Origin: Nonomuraea thailandensis
Lineage (GTDB): Bacteria > Actinomycetota > Actinomycetes > Streptosporangiales > Streptosporangiaceae
Assembly: GCF_024172165.1 (NCBI RefSeq)
Contig: NZ_JAMZEB010000002.1
Span: forward strand, 7,709,501 to 7,773,500
DNA length: 64,000 nucleotides
Reading direction: 5' to 3'
The notes beneath the pieces were generated by a model. That model saw only the letters and a list, made by a program, of their open reading frames with translations, did not search any database and was not told the origin of the DNA. This document shows, piece by piece, positions 41,340-50,034 of this stretch. Both the position numbers and the translations under genes were made by a program. Each line of letters begins with the position of its first letter. Within the stretch, counting starts at the first letter, position 1.

Positions 41340-42215
41340 ATGGCAACTCCCGCCCAGTGGATCGCCGGAGCCCGCCCGCGCACGCTGCCCAACGCCGTCG
41401 TGCCCGTCATGGTGGGCACCGGCGTGGCGATCGGCGAAGGCGGCTTCGTGTGGTGGCGGGCGGTCCTGGCGCTGCTCGTGGCGCTGTCGCTGCAGATCGG
41501 CGTCAACTACGCCAACGACTACAGCGACGGCATCCGCGGCACCGACGACCAGCGGGTCGGCCCGATGCGGCTGGTCGGCTCGCGCGCGGCCACGCCGCGC
41601 GCGGTGCTGACCGCGGCGGTGGCCTGCTTCGCGCTCGCCGCGGTGCTGGGCCTGGTCCTGGTGCTGGTCACGCGGGCGTGGTGGGTGCTGCTGGTGGGCG
41701 CGGCGGCGATCGCGGCCGCCTGGTTCTACACCGGCGGCAAGCACCCGTACGGCTACCGCGGCCTGGGCGAGGTGGCCGTGTTCGTGTTCTTCGGGATCGT
41801 GCCCGTGGTGGGCACGGCGTACGTGCAGACGGAGCAGCTGAGCTGGGCGGCGCTGCTCGCCTCGATCCCGGTGGGGCTGCTGTCGTGCTCGATGCTGGTG
41901 GTCAACAACCTGCGCGACGTCGGCACGGACGGCCGGTCGGGCAAGCGCACGCTGGCGGTGCTGCTGGGGCCCGAGCGCACTCGTACGCTGTACGTGGCCT
42001 GCCAGGTGGTGCCGTTCGCGGTGGCGCTGGCGATGGTGCCGATCACGCCGTGGGCGGCTCTGGTGCTGCTGGCCGCGCCTCTGGCGATCGCCCCGATCAG
42101 GGCGGTGCTGGGCAAGGCCGTGGGCCCGGCGCTGATCGCGGTGCTGCAGCAGACGGGCAAGCTGCAGCTGGCCTACGGGACACTCTTCGCGGTGGGGCTC
42201 GCGATCATCTTCTAG
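41340..42215 (+). CDS. menA: 1,4-dihydroxy-2-naphthoate polyprenyltransferase
   Basis: The 291-residue UbiA-family integral membrane enzyme attaches the isoprenoid tail in menaquinone synthesis. The first aspartate-rich motif is NYANDYSDGIRGTDDQRVGP, and the second is LVVNNLRDVGTDGRSGKRT. About nine membrane helices are visible. The MenA-type opening (WIAGARPRTLPNAVVPVMVG) separates it from the ubiquinone UbiA branch. A GAGGT-type ribosome-binding site lies about 10 bases upstream. The deaminase-family gene follows after 9 bp. No other men or mqn gene is in the window. Confidence 0.9.
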   Translation: MATPAQWIAGARPRTLPNAVVPVMVGTGVAIGEGGFVWWRAVLALLVALSLQIGVNYANDYSDGIRGTDDQRVGPMRLVGSRAATPRAVLTAAVACFALAAVLGLVLVLVTRAWWVLLVGAAAIAAAWFYTGGKHPYGYRGLGEVAVFVFFGIVPVVGTAYVQTEQLSWAALLASIPVGLLSCSMLVVNNLRDVGTDGRSGKRTLAVLLGPERTRTLYVACQVVPFAVALAMVPITPWAALVLLAAPLAIAPIRAVLGKAVGPALIAVLQQTGKLQLAYGTLFAVGLAIIF

Positions 42216-42224
42216 GGTGGGACG

Positions 42225-43223
42225 GTGAAGGATTTCATCGCCGGTCTGCCCAAGTGCGAGCTGCACCTGCACATCGAGGGCACGCTGGAGCCCGAGCTCA
42301 AGTTCGAGCTGGCCGCGCGCAACGGCCTGGAGCTGCCGTACGCGAGCGTGGCGGAGATGCGGGCCGCCTACACCTTCGACAGCCTGTCCTCCTTCCTGAC
42401 GATCTACTACGAGGGCATGAAGGTGCTGCGCACCGAGCCCGACTTCTACGACCTCGCCATGGCCTACCTGCGCAGGGCCGCCGAGCAGAACGTGCGTTAC
42501 GCGGAGATCTTCTTCGACCCGCAGGCGCACACGTCGCGCGGGGTGCCGTTCGACGTGGTGATCAGGGGGCTGCGGCGGGCGCTGATGGACGCGCACGCGC
42601 AGCTCGGGGTGCGGGCCCAGCTCATCATGTGCTTCCTGCGCGACTTCCAGGCCGAGTACGCGATGGCGACGCTGCTGGAGTCGCTGCCGTACAAGGAGTG
42701 GATCGCCGGCGTCGGGCTCGACTCCGACGAGAGGGGCAACCCGCCGCGCAAGTTCGCGGCCGTCTACGAGCGGGCCAGGCAGGAGGGCTACCTGCTGACC
42801 ATGCACTGCGACGTCGACCAGGACGACGCGATCGAGCACATCCGGCAGGCCGTCGAGGAGATCGGCGTCGACCGGATCGACCACGGCGTCAACATCCTGG
42901 AGGACCAGCGGCTGGTCGAGGTGGTGCTGGCGCGCGGCACGGGGCTGACGTGCTGCCCGATCTCCAACGGCTTCGTCACCGACTCGATGAAGGCCGAGGG
43001 CATCCGCAAGCTGATGGACCTGGGCGTGCGAGTGACGATCAACTCCGACGACCCGGCCTACTTCGACGGCTACGTGCAGGAGAATCTCATCGCCCTGCAG
43101 GAGGCGCTCCAGCTCACCCGCGAGGAGCTGGCCCGGCTGGAGCGCAACGCCTTCGAGATCACCTGGCTGCCCAGGCACCTCAAGGACGCGTTTCTGGCCG
43201 AGATCGACGCCTACATCTCGTGA
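42225..43223 (+). CDS. Adenosine/adenine-deaminase-family protein with altered HAGE motif
   Basis: The 332-residue TIM-barrel hydrolase has the metal ligands His14/His16 (ELHLHIEGTLEPE), His194, and Asp275 in NSDDPAYF, and His220 in IDHGVNIL. The DDPAYF form is typical of the adenine-deaminase side of the family. The usual His-Ala-Gly-Glu, whose Glu is the proton donor, is replaced by His-Cys-Asp-Val (HCDVDQD), so the normal glutamate is missing. It is therefore either a subfamily with another donor (Asp196 or Asp198) or one with a different substrate. It lies 9 bp after menA. In the futalosine route of menaquinone synthesis an aminodeoxyfutalosine deaminase is from this family, but that link is inference. 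Confidence 0.8.
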   Translation: MKDFIAGLPKCELHLHIEGTLEPELKFELAARNGLELPYASVAEMRAAYTFDSLSSFLTIYYEGMKVLRTEPDFYDLAMAYLRRAAEQNVRYAEIFFDPQAHTSRGVPFDVVIRGLRRALMDAHAQLGVRAQLIMCFLRDFQAEYAMATLLESLPYKEWIAGVGLDSDERGNPPRKFAAVYERARQEGYLLTMHCDVDQDDAIEHIRQAVEEIGVDRIDHGVNILEDQRLVEVVLARGTGLTCCPISNGFVTDSMKAEGIRKLMDLGVRVTINSDDPAYFDGYVQENLIALQEALQLTREELARLERNAFEITWLPRHLKDAFLAEIDAYIS

Positions 43224-43277
43224 CGGCGGCGCCGAGCGGCTAGCCTGGAGGCAACCGAACAGCGATCGCGAGGGATC

Positions 43278-44000
43278 GTGGTGAACCGGCCGAGCTTGCC
43301 GACGGACATCGAGGAGTTCGAGCGGGCGCTCACTGACTGTGTCATCATCGCCGGGCAGGCGATGCCCGACTGCGCGATGGTCAGCATCGCCCTGTGCGCG
43401 GATGACGACATCCACACCGCCGCCTCCTCGCACGCGCGCGCCGAACTGCTCGACGGGCTGCAGCAGGCCACCGGGCAGGGCCCGGTGCTCGACGCGATCG
43501 ACACCGCCAAGCCGGTGACCGTCTCCGACCTGGCCGCCGACTCGCGCTGGCCGCGCTTCGCCGCGGGGGCGCCCGAGGTCCGCGGGGTGCACTGCGAGCC
43601 GCTGGAGTACGAGGACGCGCTGCTCGGCGTGCTCACCGTCTACTCCGGGCACGCCGATGGGCTGCCCGTGGAGGCGTGGACGGCCTTACATGTCACGGCC
43701 GCGCACGTACCCGTGCTGTTCCGTACGGCGCTGGACGCGGCCCGCATGCGTGAGGTCGCGGCGCAGCTCAAGGAGGCGCTCTCCACTCGCGCGATCATCG
43801 ATCAGGCGCTCGGCATCGTCATGGCGCAGCGGCGGTGCACGGCGCGGGAGGCGTTCGAGATCCTGCGGCAGGTCTCCCAGGACAGGAACGTCAAGGTGCA
43901 CCAGCTCGCGGCCTCGATCGTGGAGAAGGTCAGCGGCCAGCCGCCCCAGCGCCCCCGCTTCGAGGAACCGCCGCAGCGCACCTCCAGCCGCAGGACATAA
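43278..44000 (+). CDS. GAF-ANTAR transcription antitermination regulator
   Basis: The 240-residue protein has a GAF sensory domain at about 15-155 and a C-terminal ANTAR RNA-binding domain at about 160-218 (LKEALSTRAIIDQALGIVMA, CTAREAFEILRQVSQDRNVK, LAASIVEKV). ANTAR proteins bind paired hairpins in mRNA leaders and prevent termination. GTG 43278 or the following GTG is the start, after an AGGG. The Pro/Arg-rich tail is not part of either domain. The mRNA targets are unknown. Confidence 0.9.
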   Translation: MVNRPSLPTDIEEFERALTDCVIIAGQAMPDCAMVSIALCADDDIHTAASSHARAELLDGLQQATGQGPVLDAIDTAKPVTVSDLAADSRWPRFAAGAPEVRGVHCEPLEYEDALLGVLTVYSGHADGLPVEAWTALHVTAAHVPVLFRTALDAARMREVAAQLKEALSTRAIIDQALGIVMAQRRCTAREAFEILRQVSQDRNVKVHQLAASIVEKVSGQPPQRPRFEEPPQRTSSRRT

Positions 44001-44132
44001 TGGCCCCTGTGCCCGGCTCAGGACGCCGCTGCGGGCCTGGCCCGCGCTGTCGCGTCTGACGGCATGGGCGGCCCTGGTGAGGGCCGTACCGGGCATCATG
44101 GAGGAAGCGACCCGAGGAAGGAACCTGACCAC

Positions 44133-44726
44133 GTGCGGCACGACAAGAGCTCCGTCCTGGCGGTGACCCCGGGGCCGGCCGCGGGGGTCAGGGGCGCGAT
44201 CGCCGGCAACCTGCGGCGCACCAGGCTGGCGCGCGGCCACAGCGTGCGGGAGCTGGCCGAGCTGACCGGGCTGAGCAAGGCGCTCATCTCGCAGATCGAG
44301 CGCGGCGTGGCCAACCCGACGATCGAGGTGCTGACCAGGCTGGCGGGCGCGCTGGAGCTCACGTTCGCCGAGCTGACCAGGACCCACCTGCTGGAGCCCG
44401 AGGTGGTCAGGCGGGGCGAGGGCGTCACCGAGATGGTCGGCGACACGACGGTGCGCAGCCTGTTCGCGGCGGCCGACCGGCGGCGGTTCGAGCTGGCCGA
44501 GGGCGACCTGCCGCCGCTGACGCGCAGCGCCAAGAGCGCGCACGGGCGGGGCTCGATCGAGCACGCGTACGTCGTGGCGGGCGAGGTGAGCGTGGAGACC
44601 GAGGCGTGGGCGGTGCCGCTGCGCGCGGGCGACGCGGTGCGGTTCGCGGCCGAGCTGGACCACGTCTACGTCACCGGCGAGACGGGCTGCCGGGTGCTGA
44701 CCCTGATCTCCTTCTCCGAGGACTAG
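44133..44726 (+). CDS. XRE-cupin transcriptional regulator
   Basis: The 197-residue protein has an XRE helix-turn-helix at about 20-78 (RLARGHSVRELAELTGLSKALISQIERG) and a C-terminal cupin fold (EHAYVVAGEVSVET, LRAGDAVRFAAELDHVY). These regulators often sense small metabolites through the cupin. GTG 44133 has AGGAAGGAA about 10 bases upstream; longer in-frame starts add a low-complexity tail. Its stop overlaps the convergent stop of the peptide ABC ATPase gene (CTAG). It is a candidate regulator of that operon. Confidence 0.87.
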   Translation: MRHDKSSVLAVTPGPAAGVRGAIAGNLRRTRLARGHSVRELAELTGLSKALISQIERGVANPTIEVLTRLAGALELTFAELTRTHLLEPEVVRRGEGVTEMVGDTTVRSLFAAADRRRFELAEGDLPPLTRSAKSAHGRGSIEHAYVVAGEVSVETEAWAVPLRAGDAVRFAAELDHVYVTGETGCRVLTLISFSED

Positions 44727-46498
44727 GGCCAGGCCCGGGAGCCGTCGGGCACGCTGGCGAGCAGCTCGCGCGTGTAGGCGTGCGACGGGTCGTCGAGCAC
44801 GCGCGCCACCTCACCGCTCTCCACGCACTCCCCGGCCCGCAGCACGTAGAGCCGGTCGGCGAGCTGCCGGACCACGGCCAGGTCGTGGGTGATGAACAGC
44901 AGGCCCATCGACAGCCGCTCGCGCAGCCCGGCGAGCAGGGTCAGCACCTGGGCCTGCACCGAGACGTCCAGCGCCGACACGGGCTCGTCGCAGACCAGCA
45001 GCCGGGGCTCGCCCGCCACGGCGCGGGCGATGGCGACCCGCTGCCGCTCGCCGCCCGACAGGCCGGCGGGGCGCATCCCGGCCAGCGCTGGGTCGAGGCC
45101 CACCAGCTCCATCAGCCCCGCCACGTCCGGCGGGCGGCCGTCGGCCTCCAGGGCCTCCTTGAGGGTGGCGCGCACGGTGCGGGCGGGGTTGAGGGTCGAG
45201 TACGGGTCCTGGAAGATCATCTGGACTGTACGGCGGGCGCGGCGGACCGCGTGGCGGGACATGCGGGTGTAGTCGGAGCAGTCCTCGCCGCCGAGCAGGA
45301 TCGTGCCGGAGTCCGGCCGTTCCAGGCCGGTCACGCAGCGGGCCAGCGTGGTCTTGCCGGATCCCGACTCACCGACGACGGCCACGATCTCGCCGGGGGC
45401 GACGGTCAGGCCGATCCCGTCGAGGGCCGGCCCGGTGGTCCCCCGGTACGTCTTGCGCAGCTCCCGCACCTCCAGGACCGCGCCGGCAGGTGCCCGGACG
45501 GGGGCGGCGACGGCCGGTGGGGGCGGGGGCGAGGCGGGCAGCTCGCCGGCTCGCACGCAGGCGGTCAGCCGCCCGGAGCCCGCGCCACCGGGAAACGGTC
45601 CGGGGTCCGCGGCAGAGGCCGGCCGCAGCTCGGGGGTGGCGGTGCGGCAGTCGTCGGCGGCGTGGGCGCACCGGTCGGCGAAGCCGCACCGTCCCGCCAC
45701 CGCGTCGTGCGCCGGCACGGAGCCGGGCACCGAGGGCAGCACCGCCAGCCGCCGGTCGGCGGGCGGCTCGGCGGCCAGCAGCGCCCGCGTGTAGGGGTGC
45801 CGCGGCTCGGCGCGCAGCTCCGCCGCCGTGCCGACCTCCACGACGCGCCCCGCGTACATGACGACGACCCGGTCGCACATCGAGAACGCCACCCGCAGAT
45901 CGTGCGTGATCAGCAGGAACGTCATGTCCCGCGCCCGCTGGACGCGCCGGATGAGCGCCAGCACCTCCCGCTGGGTGGTGGCGTCCAGCGCGGTGGTCGG
46001 CTCGTCGGCCACGAGGACCCGGGGCCCGGCCGCGAGCGCCGCCGCGAGCCCGACGCGCTGCCGCATCCCGCCCGAGAGCTGGAACGGGTACCGCCCCGCC
46101 ACCTCGGCCCCGAGCCCCACCTCGGCGAGCAGCCTGGTCACCTCGGCCTCGCGGCCCGCGCCGGCGGGCAGGCCGTCGGCGATCTGCCTGCCCGCCTTGC
46201 GCAGCGGGTTGAGCAGCGTGAACGGGTCCTGCATGAGCAGGGACACGGTGCCGCCGCGCAGCCGGCGCAGCGTCCGCGGGTCGCCGTCCACGCGGTGGCC
46301 GTCGATGCGCACCTCGCCGGACGACTCCAGCCCGGCCGGCAGCAGCCCGAGCAGCGCCCGCACGGTCAGCGACTTGCCGGAGCCCGACTCGCCCACGATG
46401 GCCACCGACTCCCCCGGCGCGGCCTCGAAGGACACTCCGGACAGCAGGGTGCGCCCGGTGGCGGGCTGCCGGACGGTCAGGCCGTTCGCGCTCAGCAT
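44723..46498 (-). CDS. Peptide ABC transporter, fused dual ATPase (OppDF-type)
   Basis: The 591-residue protein contains two complete ABC ATPase domains. The N-terminal one (about 1-255) has Walker A GESGSGKS and signature LSGGMRQR. The C-terminal one (about 325-585) has Walker A GESGSGKTT and signature LSGGERQR. Between them is the Cys-containing oligopeptide-ATPase C-terminal segment (GRCGFADRCAHAADDCRTATP). It energises the OppB/OppC permeases encoded just upstream. The ATG follows the oppC stop after one base. It is the last gene of the five-gene operon. Confidence 0.93.
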   Translation of the reverse strand: MLSANGLTVRQPATGRTLLSGVSFEAAPGESVAIVGESGSGKSLTVRALLGLLPAGLESSGEVRIDGHRVDGDPRTLRRLRGGTVSLLMQDPFTLLNPLRKAGRQIADGLPAGAGREAEVTRLLAEVGLGAEVAGRYPFQLSGGMRQRVGLAAALAAGPRVLVADEPTTALDATTQREVLALIRRVQRARDMTFLLITHDLRVAFSMCDRVVVMYAGRVVEVGTAAELRAEPRHPYTRALLAAEPPADRRLAVLPSVPGSVPAHDAVAGRCGFADRCAHAADDCRTATPELRPASAADPGPFPGGAGSGRLTACVRAGELPASPPPPPAVAAPVRAPAGAVLEVRELRKTYRGTTGPALDGIGLTVAPGEIVAVVGESGSGKTTLARCVTGLERPDSGTILLGGEDCSDYTRMSRHAVRRARRTVQMIFQDPYSTLNPARTVRATLKEALEADGRPPDVAGLMELVGLDPALAGMRPAGLSGGERQRVAIARAVAGEPRLLVCDEPVSALDVSVQAQVLTLLAGLRERLSMGLLFITHDLAVVRQLADRLYVLRAGECVESGEVARVLDDPSHAYTRELLASVPDGSRAWP

Positions 46499-46499
46499 G

Positions 46500-47303
46500 T
46501 CAGCGTGCCCTTCCGCGCCGCTCGACGCGCTCGTGCAGCCAGTCGCCCACGACGTTGAGCGCGACCGCGGTGGCGATGACGGCCAGGCCGGGGGCGATGA
46601 CGGCCCACGGGTTGGCCAGCAGTTGCGTGCGGTTGTCGGCCAGCGTCCGCCCCCAGTCCGGCGACCCGGCGGGCACGCCGAGGCCGAGGAACGACAGCGA
46701 GGCCAGGGAGACCAGCGCGTACGCGAAGTTCACGAACGCCTGCGCCAGGCTGACGGAGGCGACGTTGGGCCAGATGTGCCTGGTCATGATCCGCCAGGAG
46801 GAGAGGTTCTTGAGCAGGGCCGCTTCCACGTAGGGGCGGTGGCGCTGCTCCAGCACGGCACCGCGCACGGCCCGCGTGTCCGTCGGCGCGAACAGCACCA
46901 CCAGCACGGCGATGGCCAGCGCGTAGCCGCCGCCGAGCACGCCCGCCACGACGATCGCGACCAGCAGCGCGGGCAGGGAGAACATCAGGTCGGCCCAGCG
47001 CATGGCCAGGGTGTCCGCCCAGCCGCCGAAGTAGCCGGCGGCCAGCCCGATCAGGTTCCCGATCAGCATCGACCCGGCGGCCACGGCGAGCGCGCCGGGC
47101 ACGGCCGTGCGTGCCCCGGCGACCAGCAGTTCCAGCACGTCGCGGCCCAGGTCGTCGGTGCCCAGGGGGTGTCCCGGGCCTGGCCCGGTGATGCCGGTCA
47201 TGAGGTCCTGCGCGGTGGCGCCGGGCACGATCCAGGGCGAGAACGCCGCTGCCACGCCGACGACCGCGAGCACGGCCAGCGCGACGTACGGTGGCCGCCT
47301 CAC
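46500..47303 (-). CDS. Peptide ABC transporter permease (OppC-type)
   Basis: The 267-residue membrane protein starts at GTG 47303, overlapping the oppB stop (GTGA). It has the GTDDLGRDVLELL motif of OppC/DppC proteins, about six helices and the EAA-type loop YVEAALLKNLSSWRIMTRHI. It pairs with OppB. The open frame upstream of 47303 lies inside oppB in another phase and is not part of the gene. Confidence 0.9.
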   Translation of the reverse strand: MRRPPYVALAVLAVVGVAAAFSPWIVPGATAQDLMTGITGPGPGHPLGTDDLGRDVLELLVAGARTAVPGALAVAAGSMLIGNLIGLAAGYFGGWADTLAMRWADLMFSLPALLVAIVVAGVLGGGYALAIAVLVVLFAPTDTRAVRGAVLEQRHRPYVEAALLKNLSSWRIMTRHIWPNVASVSLAQAFVNFAYALVSLASLSFLGLGVPAGSPDWGRTLADNRTQLLANPWAVIAPGLAVIATAVALNVVGDWLHERVERRGRAR

Positions 47304-48214
47304 AGCCGCACCCTGGGGTCGGCGAGCGAGTAGCCGACGTCCACCAGCAGGTTGACGGCGGCGATGAGCAGCGTGAGGAGCAGCGCGAGCGCCTGCACGA
47401 CGGGCACGTCCTTGAAGGTCACCGAGTCCACCAGCAGCGACCCCATCCCCGGCAGCGCGAACGTGACCTCCACCAGCACGGTCCCCGCCAGCATCCCGGT
47501 CACGACCAGCCCGGTCGCGGTGAGCACGGGCACCAGCGAGTTGCGGGCCGCGTAGTACAGCACGAGCGGCCCGCTGAGCCCCCGGGCGTGGGCGAAGACG
47601 ACGTAGTCCTGCTCCAGCTCCCGCACCAGCGCGGCCCTGCTGTACCTGACGAGCATGCCCACCGCCCCGGCCGCCAGCGCGGCGGCGGGCAGCGTGAGGT
47701 GCCACAGCCCGCCGGTGCCGTAGACGGGGAACCACCCGAGCCAGAGCGCGAAGACCACGAGCAGCAGCAGCCCGACCGCGAACGGCGGCGCGCTCAGCCC
47801 CACGACCCCCGCGGTGACCACCAGCCGGTCGGCGATCCGGCCGCGCCGCAGCGCGCCGAGCACGCCGAGCGGCAGGCCGGCCAGCGCCGCCAGCAGCGTG
47901 CCGTAGCCGACCAGTCCCAGCGTGAGCGGCAGCCGCTGGCCCAGCATGTCCGCGACGGGGGCGCCCGTCCTGATCGAGGTGCCCAGGTCGCCGCCGAGCA
48001 CGCCGCCGAGCCAGCGCAGGTACTGCACAGCGACGGGGTCGTTGAGGTGGTAGCGGGCCTGGATGGCGGCGATGGTGTCGGGGGTGGCGGGGCGGGTGCC
48101 CAGCAGGGTCTGCTGGATGGATCCCGGAGCCACGTACAGCAGGCAGAAGACGCCGATCGACAGCAGCAGCACGACGACGGCGGTGCCCGCGAGCCGGCGC
48201 AGCAGGAACCTCAC
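47300..48214 (-). CDS. Peptide ABC transporter permease (OppB-type)
   Basis: The 304-residue membrane protein begins RFLLRRLAGTAVVVLLLSIGVF and carries the OppB hallmarks DPVAVQYLRWLGGVLGGDLG and DYVVFAHARGLS. GTG 48214 overlaps the stop of the S9 peptidase gene (GTGA), and its own stop overlaps oppC. The operon is thus translationally coupled throughout. Confidence 0.92.
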   Translation of the reverse strand: MRFLLRRLAGTAVVVLLLSIGVFCLLYVAPGSIQQTLLGTRPATPDTIAAIQARYHLNDPVAVQYLRWLGGVLGGDLGTSIRTGAPVADMLGQRLPLTLGLVGYGTLLAALAGLPLGVLGALRRGRIADRLVVTAGVVGLSAPPFAVGLLLLVVFALWLGWFPVYGTGGLWHLTLPAAALAAGAVGMLVRYSRAALVRELEQDYVVFAHARGLSGPLVLYYAARNSLVPVLTATGLVVTGMLAGTVLVEVTFALPGMGSLLVDSVTFKDVPVVQALALLLTLLIAAVNLLVDVGYSLADPRVRL

Positions 48215-50034
48215 GTCACCCCCAGCCAGCTGATCACCCGCCGTGCGGCGTCGGCCCGGTGTGCGGGCTCGACCAGCTCGTGCCCCTCACGAGGGTAAAC
48301 GACCAGCTCAGTGCGTACGCCCGCGGCCGACCACGCCCGGTAGAGCTGCTCGGCCTGGCCGAGCGGGGTGGTCCTGTCCTGGTCGCCGTGCACGATGAGC
48401 GTCGCGGTGGTGACCCCGGCGGCGTGGTAGACCGGCGAGCGGGCGGCCAGGCTCTCCCTGCCCTCGGGCGTCGCCGGGTCGGCGCCCGCGTGGTAGAGCG
48501 GGTCGAAGCCGCCTGCCAGGTTGCTGGCGGTGGCGAAGCTGAGCCAGTCGCTCACGCCCGACAGGACGGCGGCGGCGCGGAAGCGGCCGGTGCGGGTGAC
48601 GGCCCAGGCGGACAGGTAGCCGCCGTAGCTCAGCCCCATGATCGACAGCTGTTCCGGGTCGGCCACGCCGGTCGCGACCAGGTGGTCCACTCCCCTGAGC
48701 AGGTCCGTGAGGTCGGCGTCGCCGACCATCCCGATGACGGCCCGCGCGTACGCCTGCCCCCGGCCGCTGCTGCCGCGCGGGTTGGGCAGCAGCACGGTGG
48801 CGCCTGCGTGCGCGAGCGGCAGGGCGAGCTGGTTGGACTCGGCGGGCGCGAACGCGCTGGACCACAGCCAGGTGGGGCCGCCGTGCGCGATCACGACCAG
48901 CGGCCCCCTGCGGGCCGGGCCGGCGCGCAGGAGGAGGCCGGAGACGGGCAGTCCGTCGTGGCCCGACCAGGTGATCTCCTCCTGGTGCACGGCCAGCGGC
49001 GCCAGGTCGGTGTTGAGCGCGGTGATCTGGCGCCAGTCCCCGCCTTCCAGCGAGGCCACGGCGATCTCGGGCGGGCGCTCGGCCGTCTCCCACGTGGCGG
49101 CGGCCAGCCGTCCCGCGACGGAGAGCGAGGGCTGGCCGCCGCGCCCGCCCAGCGTGCCCCAGGCGGTCCACCGGCTCGTCACGCGGCCGTCCTCGATCAC
49201 GCCGCCGTGCACCCCGGTGCCCGACCAGCCGGTGAACCACAGGGTGCGCTCGTCCAGCCAGCCGAGGTCGGTGACGTCGTCGAGGTCGGGGATCGGGCGG
49301 ACGTCGCCCGTCTCCAGGTCGGCGTGCATGACGCGGCCCGAGACGATCGACAGGCCCTCGACCACGACCGCGGCCCGGCCGCCCGGCGCCAGTCTGGGAC
49401 GGCTGAGCTGCCAGGGGGTGTGGTGGAGCGTTCTGACCTCGCCGGTGCGAGCGTCGGCGAGGTCGAGCCGTGGGCGGTAGTAACCGGCGGGGGTCTCGTC
49501 GGAGGAGGTGACGGCGAGCGCGCGGCCGTCGCGCCAATCGGCGTCCCAGGCGGTCAGGCCGGGCAGCACGATCTCGCGCGGCCGGTCGTCGCCGATCCTC
49601 AGCCAGGACAGGCGGCGCAGGCGGCCGCCAGGGGTCCTGACGAAGGGGTCGCTCGGGTCGTGCACGCGCAGGCCGAGGTGGCTGCCGTCGCGCTCGCTGC
49701 CGGGGTCGGCGTGGCGGACGAGCACCGTGCCGTCGGCGTCCGGCACGAGGTCCTCGATCTCGCCGGCCACCTCGGCCTGCCACAGCGGCCGCAGCCCGGC
49801 GTCCAGGACCCGCAGGGTGTGCGATCCGGACGCGAGCAGCAGGCGGCCGTCGGGCAGCCACCGGGTCAGGGCGTGCTCGCCGCCCGGCAGCGGTGTCAGC
49901 GTGCCGTCCAGGCCGGCCACGTGCGCCACGCCGTCGATCACGCAGGCGACGCGCCCGCCGTCCGGGTGCAGCGCGACGGACTCGGGGTAGCGCAGGCCGG
50001 CCAGCGCGGCGTGCACCTCCAGAGGATCGCTCAT
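48211..50034 (-). CDS. S9-family prolyl oligopeptidase-like serine peptidase
   Basis: The 607-residue protein has an N-terminal beta-propeller-like region (about 1-370) and a C-terminal alpha/beta hydrolase domain. The catalytic triad is visible: Ser in MGLSYGGYLSAW, Asp in HGDQDRTTP and His in REGHELVEP. There is no signal peptide, so it acts in the cytosol. It is encoded between the peptide-binding lipoprotein and the permeases, with a 1-bp overlap upstream and GTGA overlap downstream. The simplest reading is that imported peptides are cleaved by this enzyme (inference). An acylaminoacyl-peptidase type is also possible. Confidence 0.9.
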   Translation of the reverse strand: MSDPLEVHAALAGLRYPESVALHPDGGRVACVIDGVAHVAGLDGTLTPLPGGEHALTRWLPDGRLLLASGSHTLRVLDAGLRPLWQAEVAGEIEDLVPDADGTVLVRHADPGSERDGSHLGLRVHDPSDPFVRTPGGRLRRLSWLRIGDDRPREIVLPGLTAWDADWRDGRALAVTSSDETPAGYYRPRLDLADARTGEVRTLHHTPWQLSRPRLAPGGRAAVVVEGLSIVSGRVMHADLETGDVRPIPDLDDVTDLGWLDERTLWFTGWSGTGVHGGVIEDGRVTSRWTAWGTLGGRGGQPSLSVAGRLAAATWETAERPPEIAVASLEGGDWRQITALNTDLAPLAVHQEEITWSGHDGLPVSGLLLRAGPARRGPLVVIAHGGPTWLWSSAFAPAESNQLALPLAHAGATVLLPNPRGSSGRGQAYARAVIGMVGDADLTDLLRGVDHLVATGVADPEQLSIMGLSYGGYLSAWAVTRTGRFRAAAVLSGVSDWLSFATASNLAGGFDPLYHAGADPATPEGRESLAARSPVYHAAGVTTATLIVHGDQDRTTPLGQAEQLYRAWSAAGVRTELVVYPREGHELVEPAHRADAARRVISWLGVT

